Source of the DNA: Echinicola rosea
GTDB taxonomy: Bacteria > Bacteroidota > Bacteroidia > Cytophagales > Cyclobacteriaceae
NCBI RefSeq assembly: GCF_005281475.1
Contig: NZ_CP040106.1
Span: 4,368,501-4,432,500 of the forward strand
Length of the DNA stretch: 64,000 nucleotides
Reading direction: 5' to 3'
In this document: in pieces, positions 1 to 10,700 of the stretch
How the letters are laid out: each line of letters starts with the position of its first letter
Position numbering within the stretch: the stretch's first letter is position 1
The notes under the pieces: generated by a model
Seen by the model: the letters and a program-made list of their open reading frames with translations, nothing else
What the model was told of the DNA's origin: nothing
Databases searched by the model: none
Program-made: the position numbers and the translations under genes

Positions 1-3000
1 AAATTTCACGGTAGATGGAAGCGGCATCGCACCATAATCTACTCCTTGCCAAGCCGGCTGATAAGCATAGGATACCACTGGATCCAGTCCTAAATAATCG
101 GTAAATGTCAGGAGGTTTTCACCCGCCAAATACACTTCGCCGCCTTCAAAGAAACTCCACTTGCCCAGCTGATAGCTCAAGGTGACGTTGGTGAGGCGCA
201 AGAAAGAACCATCTTCTATCCAGCGATCAGAAAAACGGCTGTTGCCCATGGGGTCGCCGTAATTGGCCTTGGGAATATCGGTCTGCTGGCCATCAGTCTG
301 CCATCTCTTATCTACGGCCAAGGACTGGTTTCTGAAATCACTCAATGATTCCATTTCCCTTCTGACGCCGTTATAAATTTGATTTCCGGAACTAAAGGTA
401 AACTGAGCGGACAAGGACAATTTCTTATACCGCACTTGTGTAAAGAAGCTACCAAAGAAATCAGGCGATGCATCGCCAATGATGGTCCTGTCCTGATCGT
501 CAATGATCCCGTCCTGGTTCAAATCCTCAAAGTGTATATCCCCCGCATTGAACTGGTCACCTTTAAAATCCACCAATCCCAATGCGTCGGCTTCTTGCTG
601 CGTACTGATCACACCGTTGGAGACAAATCCATAGAAATTGTATGGATTTTCACCAGCTGCAGAAGACACGGCCCATTTTCCACCATCCATCTCCCGGATA
701 ATAGACTCTTCGCCACCTTCCATCGAGGCAATTTTATTTTGGTTTTTATTGATTGTTCCACCGATGCTCCAACTCAGGTCCCTACTGTCAATCAACCGCA
801 ATTGAAGTGCAGCTTCGATGCCTTTATTTTCCAGTTTGGCACCATTGATGTACATCTGGTCTATGCCGTACACCGAGGAGATCCCCTGTGGAAAAATCAC
901 ATCAGAAGAAATAGTCTGGTAAACGCTCAAGCTGGCGACTAACCGGCGGTCAAAGAATCCTGCGTCTATGCCAGCATCGAAGTTTTGGTTGCGCTCTCTA
1001 CCAAGACTGGTGTTGGCCACATTACCATTTACAATACCGGCCAACTGTCGGTAAGCCTGGCTCGTGTAAAACTGCCGGCTAAGACCAGTGGGAAACTGGC
1101 TGTTACCGGTGAGGCCATAGCCCACATGAAGGTCCAATTGATTTACCGCTCGGCTATTCTTCAGCCAAGGGCTGTTCTTTGCCTGCCACGTCATCTCCAA
1201 ACCCGGATAAACGCCAAATCTACTGGCATCAGCCCCAGTGGATGAAGCCCCATCGGTGGAAATATTCAAAGAAGCAATCCACTGGTCACCCATGGAGTAT
1301 TTCGCATAGCCATATAGGCTCATCCAATTCCACGAATTATAGTAACCGGAAAAATACCTTCCCTCAGCATCTACATAAGAAAGCGTCTTGTAAAAATCCG
1401 AACTGGTATTTCTACCAAAGCCACCATCAAACTCATGTCTGGTCATAATGCCCTGATAGCCAATCCCGGCCTCCAAGGGATTGCCTCCCAATTCCTCCAC
1501 GATGTCTGCACTGACCTTATAGAATAAATTGGAGACTTTGCCGGTTCCTGCCCTGGCGGTGTTAAGCGCCACACCTTCCTCCTGTGGGGTAATGGTCTGA
1601 TCTGAACGGCCCGGAATGAAGGCCGACTGACGCTTGTAGCCAGAATAGTAGCCAAATACAGCCTGCATCTTGGTATGGTCGTTCACCTCGAAATTTAACC
1701 CGGTATTCAAGAACGCGTCAAAATTGTCCGACTCCATTTTGGTATCATTCACCACTGCCAACGGATTGGACACCCCAAACTGCCTTACCGCATCATATGC
1801 AGGCAGTTGGTTATTATATTCATCTTTCTTGAAAGGGCTAAGAATAGGTGCCTTGTACAGGGCTGCCATCAGCGGATTGGTAGCATCATTCAGTATCTGC
1901 TCGTGCAGTTTGCTATTGCCATAGGTTAAGCCCATGGAAGTCACTAATTGGAACCGTTGACTTAGTTCGATCTGGGCGTTTAGCCGAGTGGTATAGCGAG
2001 TGAAATTGGTGTTGTCATAGGTGCCTCCCTGATTACTGGCTCCTACCGACAGGTCGTATTTTGCAATGGCATCTCCACCCTTTACGCGCAAGTGATTGGA
2101 AGTAACAAACGATGATTTATCGATCAATTCCTGCCAATCGGTATTGTTGTTGTATAAGAAATTGTAGTAATAGTCCGGATCATCCCGCAAGAAAGGAAAG
2201 AGGTCTAACATGTCCCCCATATCCTCATAGCGGGTAAGTCCCACATCTCCGATATAGCTTTTGAAATCATCTACTCCCAGTACGGGCAGTCTTTTGTTGT
2301 TATAAGCCATACCATATTGTCCTGAAAACTCAATGACCGTTTCCATGTCTTCCGGGGAACTGGTTTCGATCAACAAGACGCCATTACCACCCATGGAGCC
2401 GTAGCGCGATGCGGCACTTCCCTTGACCAACTTGATATTGTCAATATCATCTACGCTGATCACATTAAATATGCTTGGGGAATAGCCCTTGATAATGGCT
2501 GAATTGTTCATATCTGGCAGGTAGGGCATGCCGTTGATAACGATCAATGGGGCATTTTTTCCCGTTAGGGAACGGATTCCCCGCAAATTGACCGTAGCTC
2601 CTTCTCCGGGCATTCCACTTTTGTTGATCACATTCAAGCCGGGAAAAGCACCTTGGAGTACATCCTCGACATACATGGCACTAGGCTTGAAGCGCTCAGC
2701 AGGAAGCACCTCTCCTTTCATACTGCCCAGTTCATCATGCTTTGCAGGCACTTCATAGTAGTCTGTTCGTTGCGGAAGCAGTACCACTTCGATATAATCC
2801 CTGCCCAACAGGGGAATGACCTGCTCCTGAAATCCTGGCGACCAAACAATGAGGTTGCCTTCCAATTTATCCAGTTCGATACTGAATGTACCCTGCCCAT
2901 CTGTTTGGGCAGTATTTTCTTTATTTTCCAAGGAAATATAAGCGTCACTGATCGGTTCATTCCCATAGGGGCTGCTCACCTTTCCTTTCAGCACTTGCTG

Positions 3001-3087
3001 GGCATTGGCACCAAAGGCAATAACCAGCATCAAGACCAACAGCAAGGCTATTTTATGTTGTTTTATCATTGTTCCTTCCATTTTCAT
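1..3087 (-). CDS. SusC/RagA-like TonB-dependent outer membrane protein (second of the operon), 3' end outside window
   Basis: About 1029 codons are visible without a stop; the gene runs off the left edge. It should be a TonB-dependent outer membrane channel that imports a ligand captured by a SusD partner. A signal peptide ends near VIAFGANAQ. A short beta-sandwich extension follows, then a plug with the family signatures NLRGIRSLTG, PLIVINGMPY and a SusC-type NGVLLIET. The last visible residues (FTDYLGLDP, then QGVDYGAMPLPSTVKF) are the usual end of the last barrel strands, so only a few codons should be missing. The ATG at 3087 overlaps the stop of the upstream fasciclin gene (TGATG), which implies translational coupling; an internal ATG at 3069 preceded by GGAAGGA is an alternative start. 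The N-terminal extension is more divergent than in the SusC at 7779-11030. Its SusD partner would lie beyond the window. Confidence 0.88.
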   Translation of the reverse strand, partial: MKMEGTMIKQHKIALLLVLMLVIAFGANAQQVLKGKVSSPYGNEPISDAYISLENKENTAQTDGQGTFSIELDKLEGNLIVWSPGFQEQVIPLLGRDYIEVVLLPQRTDYYEVPAKHDELGSMKGEVLPAERFKPSAMYVEDVLQGAFPGLNVINKSGMPGEGATVNLRGIRSLTGKNAPLIVINGMPYLPDMNNSAIIKGYSPSIFNVISVDDIDNIKLVKGSAASRYGSMGGNGVLLIETSSPEDMETVIEFSGQYGMAYNNKRLPVLGVDDFKSYIGDVGLTRYEDMGDMLDLFPFLRDDPDYYYNFLYNNNTDWQELIDKSSFVTSNHLRVKGGDAIAKYDLSVGASNQGGTYDNTNFTRYTTRLNAQIELSQRFQLVTSMGLTYGNSKLHEQILNDATNPLMAALYKAPILSPFKKDEYNNQLPAYDAVRQFGVSNPLAVVNDTKMESDNFDAFLNTGLNFEVNDHTKMQAVFGYYSGYKRQSAFIPGRSDQTITPQEEGVALNTARAGTGKVSNLFYKVSADIVEELGGNPLEAGIGYQGIMTRHEFDGGFGRNTSSDFYKTLSYVDAEGRYFSGYYNSWNWMSLYGYAKYSMGDQWIASLNISTDGASSTGADASRFGVYPGLEMTWQAKNSPWLKNSRAVNQLDLHVGYGLTGNSQFPTGLSRQFYTSQAYRQLAGIVNGNVANTSLGRERNQNFDAGIDAGFFDRRLVASLSVYQTISSDVIFPQGISSVYGIDQMYINGAKLENKGIEAALQLRLIDSRDLSWSIGGTINKNQNKIASMEGGEESIIREMDGGKWAVSSAAGENPYNFYGFVSNGVISTQQEADALGLVDFKGDQFNAGDIHFEDLNQDGIIDDQDRTIIGDASPDFFGSFFTQVRYKKLSLSAQFTFSSGNQIYNGVRREMESLSDFRNQSLAVDKRWQTDGQQTDIPKANYGDPMGNSRFSDRWIEDGSFLRLTNVTLSYQLGKWSFFEGGEVYLAGENLLTFTDYLGLDPVVSYAYQPAWQGVDYGAMPLPSTVKF

Positions 3088-4685
3088 CAATAGTTATTTT
3101 GGGTGGGTACAAGTGCCCAGTGGTACAGCTTCATTTCTTCCCTGGAGGACTTACCAAGCAAGGCCACCTCTACCCTGATCTTAAAGGTGCGGACTTCATC
3201 CCCTTCGATGTTTACCACTCCGACCAATCCGCCGAGGCCATCCCATTTGGTACCGGAAACGGTATTGGTGCTTCGGTCATAGTTCCATGGTGAAGAAGGC
3301 TCCACATTTAACTCTGAAGCGACCAATTGGTCATCAATGTAAACGTTCAAGAACGGATGGTTTTTGGACTGAACGCCCATATAGAGGTTGTATTCACCTG
3401 GCGGGACCTCCACTACAGAAGCAGACGTGGTTCCGTCCTCGTTTCTATCCAGCTTCACTGGCGTATAGTCCACTGCCAAAGGTTGACCGGGAATATTGTC
3501 GCCAAACAACCTTAGAATGGTATAGGTACCGGAAACATTGAGGCTTGGGAATGAATAATTGTCCGTTCCTTGTGCCCTAATCTCTGTGGCATTGTGGAAG
3601 GTAAAAAGCTCGTCACGCTGTGCGTCCGGCACAAATTCGTAATAGTAAAACAACTGCTTGATCGCCGATATATGAACGTTATTGGGGATTTTAAGGAAAT
3701 TGACATCATAGATCCGGCCATTGCTCATCCGCTTGTATTGGGTGTTCACTCCCTGTACAGAGGTCTTCCACCGAGCTCCAAATGCGGATATCAAATCCTC
3801 TTCTGTGCCATAATCTTCCACTACCTCATCGTAGAAGACAGCATCCATGATCCAGTTCCAAGCAGTCAGCGAGTCCTCTTTGGTGAACGGCTTGCCAAAC
3901 TGGTCATAAAGCCCTTGGAGGTTATCAAAGCAATTGGCCACCACTTGGTTACTGGGCACAAACATGGTCACTTGCGAAAACTCTGACCGAAAGTCAACCT
4001 CCTCAAATATCGGATTCTCAATGACAAAAGCAGAATCATAAATCGTATTTCCCGACTTATCCACTCCTATCGGAATACTGTTTTGGGCATCAAATACCGT
4101 ATCATTAGCGGCAAATACAGAGTCCCTGATCATGGAATAGTCATCTGAAAGCTTGAACACATAATCATAAATGCTCTCATCCGGCACCATCAATTCGCTG
4201 ATTTCATGTACCACCCCATTTTGGCAAAACTGGTTTCCATTGGTAATGGTAGCATCAGCCACTTGGACGGTATTTTCTACTTTTTTGGTCACGGGAATGT
4301 ATTTTCCGTTGAGTGACCGAAGCCGTAGGCCGTCGCGGAGTTTGCTCATATCATAGGTCAAATTGTTGATATGATAGCGAAGGACAAACTCAGTATCCAT
4401 GTCCATATCGGCCAAGGCATCCATTCCTTCATTATTTACAGCCCACACGGATAAGTATTGATCTCTGGTCAATTCCTCCGCAATACCATTCGCTTCCAAC
4501 GCCTCCACAAACTTGGCGTAATCGGGATTGGCTTTGAGGTAATCCAATAAATTCAGTTCGGAAACCACCTGGTCACTTTCACCAGTTCCATCCATTCCAT
4601 AATGCTCGTCCCATGTTTCCTCGCATGCAAAACACACTACGAGCAACATTCCTAATAGATATTTTATATTCTTCATGAGCTTCAT
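3087..4685 (-). CDS. Fasciclin (FAS1) domain lipoprotein, third of the operon
   Basis: A 532-residue lipoprotein: a hydrophobic start is followed by a lipobox-like VCFAC with the likely acylated Cys at 21. Two FAS1-like units are visible, marked by degenerate forms of the FAS1 motif (YLSVWAVNNEG near residue 80 and VTMFVPSNQ near residue 240). The last third is a beta-rich domain (YTILRLFGDNIPG to the end) that may bind a ligand or partner. FAS1 domains usually mediate adhesion or protein/glycan binding; the role here is unknown. It lies 2 nt after the preceding fasciclin gene and its stop overlaps the next SusC start, so it is clearly in the same transcript. It is probably a surface-exposed accessory lipoprotein of the uptake system. 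Confidence 0.82.
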   Translation of the reverse strand: MKLMKNIKYLLGMLLVVCFACEETWDEHYGMDGTGESDQVVSELNLLDYLKANPDYAKFVEALEANGIAEELTRDQYLSVWAVNNEGMDALADMDMDTEFVLRYHINNLTYDMSKLRDGLRLRSLNGKYIPVTKKVENTVQVADATITNGNQFCQNGVVHEISELMVPDESIYDYVFKLSDDYSMIRDSVFAANDTVFDAQNSIPIGVDKSGNTIYDSAFVIENPIFEEVDFRSEFSQVTMFVPSNQVVANCFDNLQGLYDQFGKPFTKEDSLTAWNWIMDAVFYDEVVEDYGTEEDLISAFGARWKTSVQGVNTQYKRMSNGRIYDVNFLKIPNNVHISAIKQLFYYYEFVPDAQRDELFTFHNATEIRAQGTDNYSFPSLNVSGTYTILRLFGDNIPGQPLAVDYTPVKLDRNEDGTTSASVVEVPPGEYNLYMGVQSKNHPFLNVYIDDQLVASELNVEPSSPWNYDRSTNTVSGTKWDGLGGLVGVVNIEGDEVRTFKIRVEVALLGKSSREEMKLYHWALVPTQNNY

Positions 4686-4687
4686 TT

Positions 4688-6289
4688 TTAGTCAACAGGT
4701 TTAAATCTGATGTGATCAAGTGTTAATAACTCACCGTCAATCGCCACAATCCTCAAGGTATGGCTGCCGGTTTCATCAAAGGTAAACGAACTGGTCATTC
4801 CCCTCTCCAATGCCCTGTCATAGCGTCTATTGGACACAGGCCACTGACTTCCCAGGCGCTTACCGTCCATCGAGCACTGCAGGTAACCTGTGTTTTCTCT
4901 TTCGGTATAGCTAAGGTAAGTCATGGTGATTTCATAACTCCCCTTGATCAGCACAGGCGTCTCCATCTCGATCCATCCGGACTGACCCAAATCCAACCTC
5001 AGGTGGTCGTGGTTGACCGCATCGGCATACCAGATTCCGTCTGCTCCACGATTATTGCGGTAGGCGACTGCATTTGGTCGATACTCTGGAGTGGACTTCC
5101 ACGTATAACAGCTCAATTCCTCTTGGGTGAAAGTTCTGGTATAGGTGGAATTTAAACTGCTGTTTTGGTATTGGTCGCAGAGGGCCTGCAGGTCTGCATA
5201 GTCTGTCAAGTCCCAAATGACCGTCACACGCTCAGGCGTAAAAAGCGGCATCCAATGGTCCACTTCGTGCATGACCCCGTTTTTACAATTGATATTTTCC
5301 CGAATAAACGCTACTCCCCGATTGGCGGCAGTATCATAGTTCATCACCAAGCTTCCCGACCGGTCAGCAATGTTGATCAGCTCATTGGTGGCCAAAGTAT
5401 TGATGTTCATGGAAGTCTCACCTTCGGGAAAAGCCCCCAAATCAGCAAAAGACCTTACTTGGGACAGCAAGTGATAATCCACATATTTTCTCAAGCCATT
5501 TTCCGGATCCATGTAGTCCTCTCCTTCCACCTCCAATTTGGTGATCAAGTCCTCCAAACTCATGATACCCTCTTGGGCATACACTTCATCAGAGACGGCA
5601 AAAGCCGTCATCCTAATCCTGTATTCCAAAGGATTGCCACTGACATCGGTTTCTTCAATCACAATGGTATTGAGGTCCTCGGCTCTCCCCGCGGTTTCCA
5701 CCGCTTCTCGGAAAATGGAAAAGCGCTCTTCACCCAATCGGTCCATTATCGTAGCCCTCACCGGTACCAATACTTCTTCCAGACCGTGAATGATGCCATT
5801 AGTAGCCTCAATATCCAATTCCACTATCCGGGATTCCCCATTCAGGTAAATGGCGTTTAATCCGCCTTCCCTAAACTCGATGGACAAATTATCATCTGTG
5901 GCGTTACGGTCATTGATGACACCATTTTCAAATTGGCTTTGGCTGATTTTTACTTGGTTGATGGTGTGGTATTTTACCAGGTAAGAAGCATCCTCCTTGG
6001 GTATGTCCGTGACAGAGGACCAGCCATTGGCTTCCAAGTAACGCTGCACCCCATCATTGGTTGGTGCAAATACCGTGTAGGTACTTTTTAGGTTCAGCGT
6101 ATTGTACATATCTGCATGCTGCATCAGCGCTACCCACATAGAAAACTTCTCCGGCTGGGATTCCAGCAACAATGAAATGGGCAGTTCTTCGTAAGCGGTA
6201 AACGTGGTATCCTCATAAGGATCCGTACAGGAGGCCAGTGCCATGACCATCCCCAAAAGGTATATGATATAATTCTTTCTAATATCCAT
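4688..6289 (-). CDS. Fasciclin (FAS1) domain lipoprotein, second of the operon
   Basis: I place the start at the ATG at 6289 (MDIRKNYIIYLL), 7 nt after the SusD stop. A longer reading from 6358 would overlap SusD and add residues unlike a signal peptide. The product is 533 residues with a lipobox ending LASC (Cys21). A clear first FAS1 domain carries YTVFAPTNDGV and ends in a GIIHGLEEVLVPV-like strand. A second, more divergent FAS1 unit contains MTAFAVSDEVY and ends in NGVMHEVDHW. The C-terminal roughly 130 residues form a beta-sandwich-like region with alternating hydrophobics (GSYEITMTYLSY, HTLRIVAIDG), resembling carbohydrate- or ligand-binding modules, but no catalytic motif is seen. It is co-transcribed with SusC/SusD. 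Confidence 0.82.
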   Translation of the reverse strand: MDIRKNYIIYLLGMVMALASCTDPYEDTTFTAYEELPISLLLESQPEKFSMWVALMQHADMYNTLNLKSTYTVFAPTNDGVQRYLEANGWSSVTDIPKEDASYLVKYHTINQVKISQSQFENGVINDRNATDDNLSIEFREGGLNAIYLNGESRIVELDIEATNGIIHGLEEVLVPVRATIMDRLGEERFSIFREAVETAGRAEDLNTIVIEETDVSGNPLEYRIRMTAFAVSDEVYAQEGIMSLEDLITKLEVEGEDYMDPENGLRKYVDYHLLSQVRSFADLGAFPEGETSMNINTLATNELINIADRSGSLVMNYDTAANRGVAFIRENINCKNGVMHEVDHWMPLFTPERVTVIWDLTDYADLQALCDQYQNSSLNSTYTRTFTQEELSCYTWKSTPEYRPNAVAYRNNRGADGIWYADAVNHDHLRLDLGQSGWIEMETPVLIKGSYEITMTYLSYTERENTGYLQCSMDGKRLGSQWPVSNRRYDRALERGMTSSFTFDETGSHTLRIVAIDGELLTLDHIRFKPVD

Positions 6290-6296
6290 GGCGCGG

Positions 6297-7766
6297 TTAA
6301 TTAAGGTTATCGTAATATGGGTTTTGCTCCAACAGCCTGTTTGCTGCCAGCTCTTCAAGATGAATGGGCAGGTAATGGCTGTTCACGTCCAGCAGTTTGG
6401 AACGGATAATCGGAGCGGAACTTGCAGGAGCTGTCAGCAACACCTGGGTGATCAGGTAATCCTTGTACTCGTAGTCGTTTCTGCTCGCCACACGAAGGAT
6501 GTCGTACCAGTTTTTGCCTTCTCCGACAAACTCCCTTCCCCGCTCTTCCATGACCAGTTCCAGCATCTCCAACTCCGTAGAAGCTGCAGAAACCGGTGCT
6601 GAAATCTGGGCTCGCTCACGTACCTGATTGATCAGTTGGGCGGCTTGATCATAGCTGCCGGCTCCTTTCATGACCATGGCCTCTGCCTTCATCAGGTAAA
6701 TGTCAGCAATACGGTAAATGATCCAGTTTTGGTCACTATAAGTCCTGGGAATGCCCGTCTCGGCTTCAGCACCCAAATACTTCCAAACACTGAAATCCCC
6801 TTCCAAATAGCTGGAACCTTCTCCCCGGATATCCTCATCCGAATCAGCGAACAACGTAACGGTGTGTTCTGTGACATTATACCGCTGATTGGTTCCAAAC
6901 CAGGACATCAGGTTATTGGTCTGGCTCTTGTCAAAATCAAACTGTAGTTCGAAAATCCCCTCATTGGTATTTCCCTCACTGAATATCCTGTACCAATTGT
7001 TATTGTTATTGACCATTCCTTCCAACAAGCCCAACTGGCCACTGTTGATGACCGCATCACATGCAGCAATAGCCTTATCATATTCTTCTGTCCAAAGGTA
7101 CACGTCTGCCAGTGTAGCATAGATCGCCCATTTGGTCGCGCGGCCTTTGGTTTCCCATACCGTGGGGGCCACTTCCTTGGCATATTCCACTGCACCTTCC
7201 AGATCCATTTTGATCTGCTGGAAAATTTCATTTGAAGGCGACTTGGCCACCTCAAAAGCCGTCTGATCATCCATATAAGGATCCGTGATCAAGGGAACGT
7301 CCCGGAAGTTTCGAACCAAATAGAAATAAGCCAGGCCTCTTAGGAAGTAGGCTTCCGACAGGTAAGATTGCATCACATTTTGGTTGAAGGATGGATCCCT
7401 CTCCACTACCTCAGGGGCATACTTGATGACCATGTTGGCATAATTGATCACTTGGTAAAACTTGTCCCATTTGACAAAGTCATTACCGGGAAGGATATCC
7501 CATTGGTTGATTCTGAAGATATCTGCCAATATGGCTCCACTGCCGGTGGTAAGACCATTTCCTCGCATTTCGCCCCATACCAATTGCTGCTCCATCGTCT
7601 CGCGAAGCCTCACATACCCGGCACCAAGTACCGCCTCTACTTCTTCTTTATTGGTCCAGTACTCATCACTGACCTGATTGTTTTCGGGCTGTAATTCCAA
7701 CCAATCGTTACATGAACTGATGGCCAGTGTCAATACAGCCAGTAAGCATATATATGTCTTTCTCAT
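6297..7766 (-). CDS. RagB/SusD family outer membrane lipoprotein
   Basis: This 489-residue protein has a classical lipobox (LAISSC, Cys19) and the SusD N-terminal pattern LxLxPENxxxDEYWxNKEEVEAVLGAGY. The TPR-like central region (YLSEAYFLRGLAYFYLVRNFRDVPLI) and the C-terminal ERGREFVGEGKNWYDILR are hallmark SusD segments. SusD proteins cap the SusC channel and hold the substrate at the cell surface. It lies 12 nt downstream of the SusC at 7779-11030, so the two form a standard SusC/SusD pair. No glycoside hydrolase, sulfatase or lyase is present in the window, so the substrate cannot be read from the neighbours. Confidence 0.95.
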   Translation of the reverse strand: MRKTYICLLAVLTLAISSCNDWLELQPENNQVSDEYWTNKEEVEAVLGAGYVRLRETMEQQLVWGEMRGNGLTTGSGAILADIFRINQWDILPGNDFVKWDKFYQVINYANMVIKYAPEVVERDPSFNQNVMQSYLSEAYFLRGLAYFYLVRNFRDVPLITDPYMDDQTAFEVAKSPSNEIFQQIKMDLEGAVEYAKEVAPTVWETKGRATKWAIYATLADVYLWTEEYDKAIAACDAVINSGQLGLLEGMVNNNNNWYRIFSEGNTNEGIFELQFDFDKSQTNNLMSWFGTNQRYNVTEHTVTLFADSDEDIRGEGSSYLEGDFSVWKYLGAEAETGIPRTYSDQNWIIYRIADIYLMKAEAMVMKGAGSYDQAAQLINQVRERAQISAPVSAASTELEMLELVMEERGREFVGEGKNWYDILRVASRNDYEYKDYLITQVLLTAPASSAPIIRSKLLDVNSHYLPIHLEELAANRLLEQNPYYDNLN

Positions 7767-7778
7767 GATTCCTTCGGA

Positions 7779-10700
7779 TTAAAAGTTCATGTTTATACCC
7801 AATGCAAACCGCTTAGGACGCGGGGTGGATGCTCCATCCACACTGAGCATATAAATATTGCTGGAAAGGTTTACCTCTGGATCCTGACCGGAATACTTGG
7901 TCCACGTGTAAAGGTCCTGTGCGGTAAAAAAGACATCCAGCCGCTCGATATTGTTCTTGGACAGCCAAGCTTTCGGCAAGGAATATCTTAGCGAGACGGT
8001 CTTCAGCCGTACAAATGAACCGTCCTCCACAAAGCGATCGGATCCCAGGTAATTATAACCTTCATTATATAGCGCACGGGGAATCTCGGTATCATCACCT
8101 TGGTGTCTCCAGCGCTTAAGCACGGCTGTACTTTGATTGGCCGTACCGTACATGTTTTCGGTATTGATCCGTGTCTGGTTGACGATCTTCTGACCAAACC
8201 TTCCGTGCAGGAATGTGGTCAGCATAAAATTCTTCCAGCGGATATTAAAACCACCACCTGCGGTGAAAAGCGGCATGGCATTGCCCAGATACACAATATC
8301 AAATTGATCTATGACGCCGTCTCCATTGACATCTTCATATTTGGCATCTCCGGGATACACACGGCGGTTTCCATTTTGCATATACACCAATTCCCCATTA
8401 ATGTCATACATCAGGTTGCCGTCATTGTCGCGGGCATAGGTCTGCTCGCCATCTTGATAGACGCCTTCATAGCGATAGCCATAAAACGAGCCGATGGGAT
8501 TACCTTCCACGATCTTATGGGCGTACTCGCCATTATCGAAATTATAGTTTTCAAAAAGCATATTGTCTGGAAGCTGCTCCACCTTGTTGCGGTTACGGGC
8601 GATATTGAAGTTAAAGGAAATTCCTAAGTCCTCTCGCTTGATCGCGTCATAGTTAAAGATCATTTCCCAGCCCCTGTTGTACACTTCTCCGGAATTGTAA
8701 TACCTCACTTCTGAGAACCCAGTGGAAGAAGGCAAGCTGTAATCCTTTTGCAACAAATCCGTTGTCCTTCTATCATATACCTCTGCAGTCACATACAACC
8801 TCCCCTCCAAAAGGGAAAAGTCAATCCCGATATTGGACTGGGTGATGGTTTCCCAGCGCAGGTTTTCCAGCTGGATAGAAGAAGGCGAAATGGCCACCAT
8901 ATCCATATAGCCTGGTGTAATCGGACTAAACGTTCCGATGTAAGGGAAAGCTCCCCCCGGAGGATTTCCGCTTTTACCCCAACTGGCCCTCAACTTACCC
9001 AATTCAATGCCTGCGATGTCCTTCATAAACGGTTCATCACCAAAGTGCCAGGCCAAGCCGATCGATGGAAACCCAGCCCAGCGGTTATTGGCTCCCAAGC
9101 TGGAATTGGCCTCCCAGCGGTAACCACCCGAAATGATGTATTTACCATTAAAAGTATAGTGGGCATTTGCGATCGTCGCAATCCTGCGCGTCATTGAGTT
9201 ATCGGACTCCATCTTTGATACCGCTCCGCCGTCTGTTGGGTCATTTAAGGATTCGGAGGCATTGCCGCTGGTCTGGCTGACATAGCCAAAACTCCGGGCC
9301 TCGTTGGTCTGCACCAAGCCACTCAATATGATGTGGTTTTTATCATTGATGGCTTTGTTATAGATCAGCTTGTTTTCGGTATTGATATACAGCTGATCCG
9401 AAAGCATATCCGCACTTCTATTGAAATAAGGATCCGTCCAAAGTACACCCGTGACAGACTGCGGCAGGAAACTGGTGTTTTTATTGGTTCTGGTATCAAA
9501 ACCTACCGTACCTTGGTACTGTAAGTCCGGGTTAAACTGGTAGCGCAATCGGAAGATCACCCGGGCATTATCCGCCTTTGTCTGATTACTGGATTCATGT
9601 ACCAAGGCCACCGGATTATACATCTTGTTATTGGCAAAGCTCCCTTGGAAATTTTCTTGTGGTGTAAAATATTCCGTGGTTCTTCTGCCCACATCATCCA
9701 GTACATAAGGGCTCATATTGGGCATCTTACGCATGGCCATGGACCGGGCAGACGGAAAATTACCTTCTGTCCAGTTGGCATCTTTAAGGCTTTGAGAATA
9801 AGACATGTCCGCACTTACGCTCAGCTTGTTGGAGAAATTATAGGTCACACTCGCCATGGAGTTGAACCGATCAAGGGAAGTCCCGATGGTCGTTCCCATA
9901 TCCCGCAGATAGCCGACAGACACACGGTAAATGGCCTTGTCTCCGCCACCGCTGAGGGAGAAGTTATTGTCCAGAAAATAGCCCAGTTGGGTTACTTCAT
10001 TGACCCAATTGGTATTTTGGTTGTATTCATCAAAGTAAACCCACTCTGGGTCAAAATTGATCTCCGACGACTGGAACAACAAGTTCGTATAAGCCGAACC
10101 AGCTTGATAGCCGATATCATTGATGGAATTCCATATCCCATCTTGCATCAAGCTGACATACTGTGATCCATTCAGCAGTGGAATGGTATTGGGTTCCTTC
10201 TTGATTTCTGATTTGGTAGAGAAAGAAAACCGTGTCTTTCCTTTTTTTCCTTTTTTGGTCTTGAACACCAACACCCCATTGGCACCCTGAGATCCCCAAA
10301 TAGCCGTAGCGGCCGCATCTTTAAGTACTTCAATGGATTCGATGTCATTAGGTGATATATTGACCAAGGCACCAAAATCCTGGTCATTGGCCGTGGCGAA
10401 GTTAAAGTCATCACCAAAATTGGTCGGATAAGGAATACCGTCCACCACGATCAACGGTTCTGAATTGGCATTCAGGGAAGAGGTTCCCCGGATACGGATG
10501 GTACTTCTTGATCCTGGGTCAGCACCTGAAATAATGTCCACATTGGCCATTCGTCCTTGTAGGCCGGATTCGATGGAGGTCATGGGCACTTCCTCCAATT
10601 GCTCCACATCGAATCGCTGGCTGGAAGACACTTGCTCACGCTGGCTAATGCCCAGTGAGTTGGTCTGAACCCGTTCCGCCACCACTTCCGCAGATCCGTA